DNA of 64,000 nt from DTWD01 sp963662965 (GTDB taxonomy: Bacteria; Acidobacteriota; Vicinamibacteria; Vicinamibacterales; UBA8438), in contig OY759970.1 of NCBI GenBank assembly GCA_963662965.1, positions 1,054,001 through 1,118,000 on the forward strand. Reading direction: 5' to 3'. Below are positions 42,384 to 49,444 of the stretch, one piece after another. Made by a program: the position numbers and the translations under genes. Under the pieces are notes generated by a model, which had not been told where the DNA came from, searched no databases, and saw only the letters and a list, made by a program, of their open reading frames with translations. Position 1 is the stretch's first letter. Each line of letters opens with the position of its first letter.

Positions 42384-42800
42384 ATGATCGAGGTCACCGA
42401 CCTACCCGTCGTCAACGCCACGCTCAACGCGATCTCGGCGCTCTTGCTCACGACCGGGTACGTCTTGATTCGCCAGGGACGGACAGACCAGCACCGACTC
42501 TGCATGCTGGCGGCGTTTGGCACGTCGGCGCTGTTTCTCACCTGTTACGTCGTCTACCACCTGAACGTCGGCTCAGTCGCTTTCACCGGGCAGGGGACGA
42601 TTCGCGTTGTCTACTTCACGGTGCTCATCAGCCACGTCGTCCTAGCGGCCGCGATCCTACCGATGGCGATCATGACGTTGAGGCGCGCACTTGGCGGCCG
42701 GTTCGACGCGCACCGGCGGATCGCGCGGTGGACCCTGCCGATCTGGCTGTACGTTTCGGTGACTGGCGTCGTGGTCTACTGGATGCTCTATCAGATGTAG
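42384..42800 (+). CDS. DUF420 membrane protein, cytochrome-oxidase associated
   Basis: This 138-residue protein has four membrane spans. It starts LPVVNATLNAISALLLTTGY, then HRLCMLAAFGTSALFLTCYV with a His, RVVYFTVLISHVVLAAAILP, and HRRIARWTLPIWLYVSVTGV with a His. This is the DUF420 (YozB) pattern, found next to oxidase assembly genes. Its histidines could bind heme or copper. It lies 33 bp after ctaB in the same direction. Confidence 0.85.
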   Translation: MIEVTDLPVVNATLNAISALLLTTGYVLIRQGRTDQHRLCMLAAFGTSALFLTCYVVYHLNVGSVAFTGQGTIRVVYFTVLISHVVLAAAILPMAIMTLRRALGGRFDAHRRIARWTLPIWLYVSVTGVVVYWMLYQM

Positions 42801-42877
42801 GCGCTAGACACCGCCAGGGGCCCGCCGGCGACGTGGCGTTGATTTGGCGAGGACAGGCCAATAGGATCGGCTTCTTC

Positions 42878-44140
42878 ATGTCCATGCGAGCGTTGTACGG
42901 TGCATCGGTGGCCGTCATAGCTCTCGGAGCGCCGGTCGTCCTGTCGGCGGCCCAACCTGCGGGCATCGATACACCAAGTCCGTTTGAAAGCTGGACGCCC
43001 CCGAGCGCGCCCGGTGCCGCCGCGTTCGGCGCCATCGTCCTCGGCGCACTCTTTCTCCTCCTCCACGTCTACAGACGGAAAGGGTTCATCCTCCATTGGA
43101 TGCTCGGCTGGATGGTGATCGCGGTCGGACAGGCCGTTGTTGCAGTTGACGTGTCCGCGCCCGTGGTCGAGCTCGCGTTGCTCGGGTGGTCGCGCTTTCT
43201 CGACATCGCCGGCATCTTGCTGCTCGCGCTTGGGGCCGACAGCTATCAGCGCGATGGAACAGTTGGGCGGCGATACCTCATCGGCTTGCTCCCCCTCCTT
43301 CTCTGGTTCGTGCTGGCGCCCATCGCGCTCGGCGAGCGGGCGGCGATTGTACCGGGATACCTAATCGGTGCCGCCGCGTTGGCCGCGGGCGCCTATGGAT
43401 ACCTCGCATTGCTGAGGCGGGCGCGCCTGGTTGGCGCCGGACTCACGGGGTCGACCTTCGCCCTCCTCGCCGCGACGCACTTGTGGAACGCCATTGTGGT
43501 GTCGCGAAGCACCGAGGTGGTCATCCCGCAGGAGTTGATGGTCGCCAATGCGCTACTGTTTCTCTTTGCCGCGCTCGGGATGCACGTTCTCGTCTTCGAG
43601 GACATGACTTACGAGCTCCGCGTGGCGAATCGGCAGCTACAAACGGCCCAGGAAGACCTGCGCGAGCAGGCGATCACCGATCCCTTGACCGACTGCCACA
43701 ATCGCCGGTTCTTCGATGAGGTGATCGGCCGCGAGCTGCAACGTCACGACCGGTACAAGATCCCACTGTCGTTCTTGTTCGTCGATGTCGACCGTTTCAA
43801 AGACGTCAATGACTCGCTCGGACATGAAGCGGGCGACCGACTGCTTCAGTACGTCGCGTTGTTCCTCCGACGCAACGTTCGCGAAGCCGACCATGTCTTC
43901 CGTTGGGGCGGCGACGAGTTCCTGCTGATGCTGTCGTGTCGGCTCGACGCCGCGCAACGGAAAGCATTCGAACTCAAGGAGGCGTTTCAAGGGGCACTGA
44001 AGACGGCGACCGCACCACTCCCGGCCGGCGTCGGCCTCAGTGTCGGCTACTCCGAAGTGGTGAGTCCGGATGACGACATCATGGAGCGCGTCCGCGAAGC
44101 CGACGAACGGATGTATGCCGACAAGCTCGCGGCGAGATAG
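42878..44140 (+). CDS. Membrane-bound diguanylate cyclase (GGDEF)
   Basis: From the ATG at 42878 the 420-residue protein has a signal or first span, then about seven further hydrophobic segments to about residue 245. A helix (MTYELRVANRQLQTAQEDLR) leads to a GGDEF domain (about 265-415), with DPLTDCHNRRFFDEV, DVDRFKDVND and RWGGDEFLLML (GGDEF near 343-347). The active site is intact, so it should make cyclic di-GMP. No I-site RxxD is clear. The membrane part is of a seven-span sensor type. The frame upstream of 42878 is a shadow over ctaB and DUF420. Confidence 0.88.
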   Translation: MSMRALYGASVAVIALGAPVVLSAAQPAGIDTPSPFESWTPPSAPGAAAFGAIVLGALFLLLHVYRRKGFILHWMLGWMVIAVGQAVVAVDVSAPVVELALLGWSRFLDIAGILLLALGADSYQRDGTVGRRYLIGLLPLLLWFVLAPIALGERAAIVPGYLIGAAALAAGAYGYLALLRRARLVGAGLTGSTFALLAATHLWNAIVVSRSTEVVIPQELMVANALLFLFAALGMHVLVFEDMTYELRVANRQLQTAQEDLREQAITDPLTDCHNRRFFDEVIGRELQRHDRYKIPLSFLFVDVDRFKDVNDSLGHEAGDRLLQYVALFLRRNVREADHVFRWGGDEFLLMLSCRLDAAQRKAFELKEAFQGALKTATAPLPAGVGLSVGYSEVVSPDDDIMERVREADERMYADKLAAR

Positions 44141-44142
44141 AG

Positions 44143-44232
44143 AGGTTCAAGGTTCCGCCAAGGTAGAACTTTGAACCGACGTCATGGCCGCACTGAACCA
44201 TCGCGATTTCCGCGCTGAACCTTGAACCTGCT
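44143..44232. repeat. TGAACCY heptamer tract
   Basis: GGTTCAAGGTTC on the left and TTTGAACC, ACTGAACC, GCTGAACCTTGAACC on the right lie between two convergent genes. The opposite orientations can pair, so the tract may fold into a terminator-like stem. Copies occur in many spacers to 60 kb. Confidence 0.7.
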
Positions 44233-44236
44233 GCGG

Positions 44237-46627
44237 CTATTCATAAAGCAGGTAGGGCTCGCGGAGCTCCAGCCACTCCGCTTCTCCCTCCGCCCAGTCG
44301 GCCGCGATCGCGGCCGGATCGTCGCCGGCACGAATACGTCGGATCACGTCGCGCGAGCCGACCAGGCGAACGGCGGCGTCGACATCGAACCGATCCGGGT
44401 AGAGGCGATGCAAGGCCGCGGCGATTTCCACGCCGAGCCGGACCGGCCGAAGCCGATCGCGGGCCGTCACCAAGAGCGCAATCCCCTCGCAGCGCTCCGC
44501 GGCGTAGCGACTCGTCGTCGGCGTGAATGAGACCGGATAGACGCGAACCCCGTCGATCCCGCGGGCGTTGACGGCACGCGCCAATGCCACGCCGTCAATC
44601 CACGGTGCGCCGACCCGCTCGAACGGTGCGTCGGTGCCTCGCCCGACCGACACGTTCGTCTGTTCGATCGCCCCCACCCCAGGGTAGAGCGTCGCCTGTG
44701 TCACCGACCGAAGATTGGGAGACGGGTCGACCCACGCAATCCCGGTCTCGTCGAACCAGGCGCTTCGGCGCCAGCCCTGCATCGGCACCACATCGAGCTC
44801 GACCGCGATCGCCTTCTCGGCGTTGAACAGCCGCGCCAGCTCGCCGAGCGTCAGGCCGTGCCGTACCGGCATCGGGAAGTAGCCGGTGAACCCGCCAGTG
44901 TCGTCGGTTCCATCGAGTAGCGGACCCTCGACGCTGACGCCCGTGATCGGATTCGGGCGGTCGAGCACCACCACCGCGATGTCACGAGCGGCCGCCTCCT
45001 CCATCACGTATGCCATGGTGGTGGCGTAGGTGTAGAACCGGGCGCCGACGTCCTGCAGGTCGACCACCACGGTGTCGAGACCGGACAACATGGCGTCGGT
45101 GGGCCGGCGGGTCTCTCCGTACAGCGAATAGACCGGTAGGCCGGTGCGCGCGTCGCGACCGTCGCCAATGGCCTCGTCACGGTCTCCTCTGACCCCGTGC
45201 TCCGGACTGAACAGCACGCGCAGGTCGACCGTGGCCGCCTCATCCAGGACATCGATGGTCGACCGGCCGTCACGGTCGCGCCCGGTGTGATTTGTCAACA
45301 GTCCGACGCGTCGTCCGGCCAGCCGCGAAAACTGGTCGGACGCGAGCACGTCGATCCCGGTCAGCGTGGCGACCGTCCGCGCGGCATCGGTGCGTGCGTC
45401 ACGCGCATCCGCAAGCGCCACCGTCCCTCCGACAGCCGCGGCCGCGAGGGTCGCCACCTGGCCGCGCAGAGCCGTGACGTTCCCCCTGCCGTCAGGGTGC
45501 ACGCGATTGGAAAGAAACACGACCACCGTGGTCGTTCCCGGATCAACCCAAATCGAGGTCCCGGTAAAGCCGGTGTGACCAAACGAACGGGGCGAAAAGA
45601 GGTCGCCGCGATTCGCGGAATACCGAGAGTCGATGTCCCACCCCAGACCACGGCGGTCAGCCAGGTGGGGTGGCGTCGCCGGCGCGGTCATACGGGCGAC
45701 GCTGAGCGGTGACAACACGGCCGGCGCGTCGGGACTGAGCCGACCGCCGCCCAGGAGCATCGCGCCGTAGCGCGCCAGGTCGTCGGCCGTACCGAACAAC
45801 CCGGCATGGCCGGCCACGCCGCCCATCCGGCGCGCCGTCGGATCGTGGACCGTTCCGCGGAGCATCTCCGCACCCGGACCGCCGCACGGCCAGGCGAGTG
45901 GCCGACAGGCCTCCGTCGGAGCGATGCGGGAGGCGATCTCCGCTGACGGGCGGAACGTGGTGTCCCGCATCCCGAGCGGGTCGAAGATGCGCCTCTGGGA
46001 GAACTGATCGAGCGGTTGCCCGCTGACCCGCGCGACGATCTCGCCCAGTAGGAGAAAGTTGATGTCGCTGTAGATGAACCGCGCTCCGACCGAGGCCTGG
46101 AGGCGTTCATCAATCGCACGGGTGATCGCCGCGTCCGTACCTTCGAACTCCTCCTCCAGCGGAAAATCTGGACGGAGACCCGAGACGTGCGTCAACAGGT
46201 GCTCGATGGTCACCGCCTCCTTCCCGTGCCGCTCGAAGCCGGGAATAAAGCGGGCAACCGGGTCGCGCAGCCGGATCGCACCGTCTTCGATCAGCGCCAT
46301 CACGCTGGCGGTCGTCGCGACCACCTTGGTGAGCGATGCCAGATCAAATATCGTCTCGACCGTCATCGGCTCCCGGGTCGGGCGCAGCGCGCGGTCCCCA
46401 AACGCCTTGCGGAAAACCGGCTGGCCCCGATGGGTGATCAGAACCACCGCGCCCGGCAGGTCGCCGCGGCGAATGGCGTCATTCACGACGTCGTCAATAC
46501 GCGTAAGCCGAGCCGTATCAATAGCCTGTGAGTCGGCTTGGGTGGCGGCCGGAACGGGCTGGAACAGCGCCGCCATCACGGCCAGCCAGACCACACGGCG
46601 CGAGAGAGGACGGCGATTCTTGCGCAT
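44237..46627 (-). CDS. Serine beta-lactamase-like/NamZ (DUF1343) fusion
   Basis: The ATG at 46627 gives 796 residues with a signal (RVVWLAVMAALFQPVPAATQA). The long open frame upstream is rejected as shadow. Residues ~30-400 are a class C beta-lactamase/esterase domain, with FDLASLTKVVATTASVM (S-x-x-K), YSDINFLLLGEIVARVSG (Y-S-N-like) and GHTGFTGTSIWVDP (H-T-G). Residues ~415-796 are DUF1343/NamZ, with VGLLTNHTGRDRDGRSTIDVL, PEHGVRGDRDEAI, VVDLQDVGARFYTYATTM, DRPNPITG and MQGWRR. NamZ enzymes remove non-reducing N-acetylmuramate. The pairing suggests combined cleavage of peptide stems and glycan from cell-wall fragments. Confidence 0.88.
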   Translation of the reverse strand: MRKNRRPLSRRVVWLAVMAALFQPVPAATQADSQAIDTARLTRIDDVVNDAIRRGDLPGAVVLITHRGQPVFRKAFGDRALRPTREPMTVETIFDLASLTKVVATTASVMALIEDGAIRLRDPVARFIPGFERHGKEAVTIEHLLTHVSGLRPDFPLEEEFEGTDAAITRAIDERLQASVGARFIYSDINFLLLGEIVARVSGQPLDQFSQRRIFDPLGMRDTTFRPSAEIASRIAPTEACRPLAWPCGGPGAEMLRGTVHDPTARRMGGVAGHAGLFGTADDLARYGAMLLGGGRLSPDAPAVLSPLSVARMTAPATPPHLADRRGLGWDIDSRYSANRGDLFSPRSFGHTGFTGTSIWVDPGTTTVVVFLSNRVHPDGRGNVTALRGQVATLAAAAVGGTVALADARDARTDAARTVATLTGIDVLASDQFSRLAGRRVGLLTNHTGRDRDGRSTIDVLDEAATVDLRVLFSPEHGVRGDRDEAIGDGRDARTGLPVYSLYGETRRPTDAMLSGLDTVVVDLQDVGARFYTYATTMAYVMEEAAARDIAVVVLDRPNPITGVSVEGPLLDGTDDTGGFTGYFPMPVRHGLTLGELARLFNAEKAIAVELDVVPMQGWRRSAWFDETGIAWVDPSPNLRSVTQATLYPGVGAIEQTNVSVGRGTDAPFERVGAPWIDGVALARAVNARGIDGVRVYPVSFTPTTSRYAAERCEGIALLVTARDRLRPVRLGVEIAAALHRLYPDRFDVDAAVRLVGSRDVIRRIRAGDDPAAIAADWAEGEAEWLELREPYLLYE

Positions 46628-46676
46628 CAAATCGATCTGGCCCCGAGTGTATACTGGCGCCGAAGGAGAACCGAAG

Positions 46677-47501
46677 ATGCCGCGTGCTGCCCTCGTGCTA
46701 GCAGCCAGAAACGAAAGTGCCGCGTTGCACGGAGACCGGCGAGGCGCCCGGCTGGCAAGGCGGGCCGAAGGAGCATACCGGCAGTATGCGACTGAGGAGC
46801 AACACCGCCAGGTGGGATGCATCGCCGGTCGAATGCAGCGGCACTTTGGTTTCGGGCTGCTTAGCGTCGCTGTGCTAGTGGCCCTCCCGGCGTTCGTCGA
46901 CACCGCGGAGGCCCAGCGTGGCTTCATGCCCGGCTTCATCTCGGGAGTCGTCACGACCATCGACGGCGAGCCGGTGTCCGGGGCGATGGTGTTCGGGGAA
47001 AATTCACAATGGCAGCGCCGCGTCGAGACCAACACGAACAACGATGGTCGCTTCTCTTTCGTCGGCCTGCAGACCGGTCGGTGGCTCTTCATCGTCCGGC
47101 GACGCGGCTTCGAGCCGGTGCAGGGATTCGCCAACGTCCGTGGCTCGGGCATGGGGGGCGCCGTCACGTTCGTCATGGAAACCGACCCGCTGCATCCCCC
47201 GGCACCCGCGAGTGGCGTGCTGGCGAACCTGCGAGCCGATGAGCTGCAAGCGGCGATCGACGACGGCAACGCGCTCTTCGAGAGCGGCGACTTCGACGGA
47301 GCCATTGAGGCGTATGAGGCGGTACTCCGCGACGTCCCACGGCTCACGAGCCTCAATCTGCAGATCGGCCATGCGTACCGTGAAAAAAACGACCTCGAGC
47401 GTGCGTTGGCCGCCTACCGTGCCATTCCACCCGATGGCCCGGTCGGCGCCGAGGCCCAAGCGGCGATCGACACGCTACAGGCCGGCCCCGGCACCCGGTA
47501 G
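46677..47501 (+). CDS. Carboxypeptidase-regulatory-like/TPR exported protein with repeat-derived start
   Basis: An ATG at 46677 has AAGGAG at good spacing, and the in-frame ATG at 46833 begins MQRHFGFGLLSVAVLVALPA, a proper signal peptide. Between them lies a hairpin repeat (46697-46865), so the repeat either adds ~52 residues or supplies the start codon. The mature protein has a regulatory-like beta domain (GFISGVVTTIDGEPVSGAMV, NNDGRFSFVGLQTGRWLF) and a TPR pair (DDGNALFESGDFDGAIEAYE, IGHAYREKNDLERALAAYR). The same design is found in the next gene. Function unknown; likely periplasmic. Confidence 0.75.
   Translation: MPRAALVLAARNESAALHGDRRGARLARRAEGAYRQYATEEQHRQVGCIAGRMQRHFGFGLLSVAVLVALPAFVDTAEAQRGFMPGFISGVVTTIDGEPVSGAMVFGENSQWQRRVETNTNNDGRFSFVGLQTGRWLFIVRRRGFEPVQGFANVRGSGMGGAVTFVMETDPLHPPAPASGVLANLRADELQAAIDDGNALFESGDFDGAIEAYEAVLRDVPRLTSLNLQIGHAYREKNDLERALAAYRAIPPDGPVGAEAQAAIDTLQAGPGTR
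46697..46865. repeat. Hairpin-flanked MITE-like repeat, copy 4
   Basis: The left arm GCTAGCAGCC-GAAA-GAAAGTGCCGC (46697-46722) pairs with the right arm GCGGCACTTTGGTTTCGGGC to TTAGC (46838-46865). The interior shares long tracts with copy 1 and AGCATACCGGCAGTAT-like tracts with copies 2 and 3. The arm sequence differs from copy 1 (which has GCGGTGAACGTC) but stays self-complementary. Confidence 0.75.
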
Positions 47502-47540
47502 CCACGCCTGCGTCACAACGGACGTATGTGCGCCTTACGC

Positions 47541-47546
47541 TATACT
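47541..47546 (+). promoter_or_regulatory. Candidate -10 box of the TPR gene
   Basis: TATACT lies 45 bp upstream of the ATG at 47591, with AGGAG just before the start. A matching -35 is not evident. Similar TATACT boxes precede the STAS gene (19535) and the gene at 46677 (about 46650). Confidence 0.35.
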
Positions 47547-47590
47547 TGAACGGTGATCGTCCGGATTTCGTTGAGAAATAGGAGTTTGCC

Positions 47591-48559
47591 ATGAGTCTCC
47601 GCTTCCATCCCATCGTCTGTGTCGCCGTTATTGCCGTCTGCGTCCTGGCGGTCGCCCAGACGGCGATGGCACAAGGAACCGGTCAAGTCCGCGGCACCGT
47701 CCTCGATGAGTACGGGAACCCGATGGAAGGCGTACAGATCACCGCCACGAACCCGACACCTCGAAGCGGGGCTGAAATAGCGGAATTCGTCGCCACCACC
47801 GGTGGTGACGGCAGATTTGCGCTTCTCGGCATGGCCAGCAGCATGTGGAACTTCCGGGCCGAGATCGAGGGGTACCACCCGCAAGAAGGTCCGAGCCAGA
47901 TCACCCAGTCCCAAAACGCGGATGTCGACTTCGAGCTGACCCGGATCCGCCATTCGCTCGAGCTCGCGCTCGGAGACGAGGCGCTCGAAGGGCTCGACCC
48001 CGAGGCGATTGCGGGCGAGTTGAACGCGGCGGACGATGCGTTCAATGCCGCCAATTGGGACGCCGCGATCAGCGGCTATCAGTCGGTCCTCGCGCAGCTG
48101 CCGCAGCTCTCCGACATCAACATTCAGATCGGGAGCGCGTATGCGCAGAAGTCTGAGTACGAGTCGGCTATCACGTCGTTCCAAGAAGCGCTCGTAGCCA
48201 ATCCAGAGAATGAGGACGCGAAGACCGGCATCGCGCGCGCGCGGCTCTCCATGGGCGACCTGTCGGCCGCCGATGACCTCGAGGAGACCGCCTCTGGTCT
48301 CAACGCCACGCGGGAGGATCTCTACACCCTCGGCGAGATCCAGTTCGCGCAGGGCAATGTCGATGCCGCCGCTGAGTGGTACGAGAAGTCCACCATGGTC
48401 GACCCGAACTGGGAGAAGGCGTTCTTCAAGCTCGCCCTAGTGGCGCTCAACAAGGGCGACACGGCGGGCGCGAAGGAGTACTTCCAGAAGGTCGTCGACA
48501 TCGCCCCGGACTCGGCAGAGGGGACCCAGGCCCAGGCGACGTTGTCGGCATTGCCGTAG
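47591..48559 (+). CDS. Exported carboxypeptidase-regulatory-like/TPR protein
   Basis: This 322-residue protein has a signal peptide (IVCVAVIAVCVLAVAQTAMAQ). A regulatory-like domain follows (QVRGTVLDEYGNPMEGVQIT, GGDGRFALLGMASSMWNF; about 28-110), then at least five TPR units (AFNAANWDAAISGYQSVLAQ, YAQKSEYESAITSFQEALVA, LGEIQFAQGNVDAAAEWYEK, ALVALNKGDTAGAKEYFQKV). It resembles the smaller neighbour at 46677-47501 in order of domains. Probably a periplasmic scaffold; partner unknown. Confidence 0.8.
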   Translation: MSLRFHPIVCVAVIAVCVLAVAQTAMAQGTGQVRGTVLDEYGNPMEGVQITATNPTPRSGAEIAEFVATTGGDGRFALLGMASSMWNFRAEIEGYHPQEGPSQITQSQNADVDFELTRIRHSLELALGDEALEGLDPEAIAGELNAADDAFNAANWDAAISGYQSVLAQLPQLSDINIQIGSAYAQKSEYESAITSFQEALVANPENEDAKTGIARARLSMGDLSAADDLEETASGLNATREDLYTLGEIQFAQGNVDAAAEWYEKSTMVDPNWEKAFFKLALVALNKGDTAGAKEYFQKVVDIAPDSAEGTQAQATLSALP

Positions 48560-48562
48560 TAG

Positions 48563-48753
48563 GGTTCAAGGTTCAAGCGCGGAACTGGCGTTGGTTCAGT
48601 CCGGAATTGACGTCGGTTCATTCCGGATCCGGCGCAGGTTCAAAGTTCGACTGCCGACCAGGACGGAACCTTGAACTTACGACGCTTCGGCCTGAACCGA
48701 CGCAGATCCTGCCTTGAACCTATGCGCATACCGCACTGAACCTACCGCCAGCT
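48563..48753. repeat. TGAACCY heptamer tract with mirrored halves
   Basis: Four GGTTCAA/GGTTCAG/GGTTCATT/GGTTCAAAG units on the left (48563-48645) are followed by GGAACCTTGAACTT, GCCTGAACCG, CCTTGAACCT and ACTGAACC on the right. The spacer folds back on itself between the TPR gene and the TetR promoter. Confidence 0.75.
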
Positions 48754-48788
48754 CGTTGCTTGACTGGGCGTCTGAACCGGCCCACAAT

Positions 48789-48808
48789 ATGAATGAACGT
48801 TCATTCAT
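48789..48808. promoter_or_regulatory. FadR-type operator: perfect 20-bp palindrome
   Basis: The sequence is a perfect inverted repeat with half-site TGAATGA and centre ACGT, ending 6 bp before the TetR-family gene. Half-sites TGAATGA...TCATTCA are the known recognition pattern of TetR-type FadR regulators of fatty-acid degradation (established for Bacillus and Thermus). Its position over the start suggests autorepression and control of the downstream operon, relieved by long-chain acyl-CoA. Confidence 0.85.
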
Positions 48809-48814
48809 TGCGAC

Positions 48815-49444
48815 ATGCCGGCTCTCACCACACCGCGCAAGCGGGCCGCTTCGGAGCGTAACGGCGTCTCGGGTGACAAACGGGCGCTCATCCTGAAGGC
48901 GGCGACAAAGATCTTTGCTCGCCACGGCTTCTTCCATTCGCAAGTGGCCGACGTCGCCAAGGCGGCCGGCGTCGCGGCCGGCACGGTCTACCTCTACTTC
49001 CGGAGCAAGGACGACCTGCTGACGTCGATCTTCGAGCACTGGATGACGCGCGCGCTCGACAACGCCGCCGATGCCGTCGATGGGGTCGACGATCCGGTGG
49101 AGCGCATTCGCCGGCTGGCCCGCGTCCACCTCGGTGGGCTTGGACGCGACCGCGATCTGGCGGTGGTCTTTCAAGTCGAGCTCCGGCAATCGACCAAGTT
49201 CATGGCGCGCTTCTCCGCCGCGCAGGTGCGGACTTACCTCGGACGTCTACGCGACGCGGTGGCCGACGCGCAAGCGTCCGGGCAATTCCGAGGCGACGTC
49301 AACCCGACGCTGGCGTCCAAGGCCATCTTTGGAGCGCTCGATGAAATGGCGACCAACTGGATCTTGAGCAGCCGACAGCACTCGCTCGTCGACGACGCCG
49401 ACGCGGTGGTCGACCTGATGGTGAATGGAATGCGGCGATCATGA
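48815..49444 (+). CDS. TetR-family regulator, FadR-like
   Basis: This 209-residue protein has an N-terminal tail and a TetR HTH at residues ~22-68: RALILKAATKIFARHGFFHS, VADVAKAAGVAAGTVYLYFRSKDDLL. A helical ligand domain follows. Its operator lies just upstream, and its stop overlaps the fadN-like gene by 4 bp (ATGA). The match of operator type and gene context with FadR makes control of beta-oxidation by acyl-CoA the best guess. Confidence 0.85.
   Translation: MPALTTPRKRAASERNGVSGDKRALILKAATKIFARHGFFHSQVADVAKAAGVAAGTVYLYFRSKDDLLTSIFEHWMTRALDNAADAVDGVDDPVERIRRLARVHLGGLGRDRDLAVVFQVELRQSTKFMARFSAAQVRTYLGRLRDAVADAQASGQFRGDVNPTLASKAIFGALDEMATNWILSSRQHSLVDDADAVVDLMVNGMRRS

Noticed and set aside
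41891..42877. Long open frame joined to the front of the GGDEF gene
   Set aside because: It lies in another frame over ctaB and DUF420, which are clear genes, and its residues are Arg/Pro/Ala-rich shadow. The GGDEF protein begins with a signal-like start at 42878.
46628..47356. 243-residue N-terminal extension of the beta-lactamase/NamZ protein
   Set aside because: It is antisense to a TPR gene, has shadow composition, and a normal signal peptide starts at 46627.
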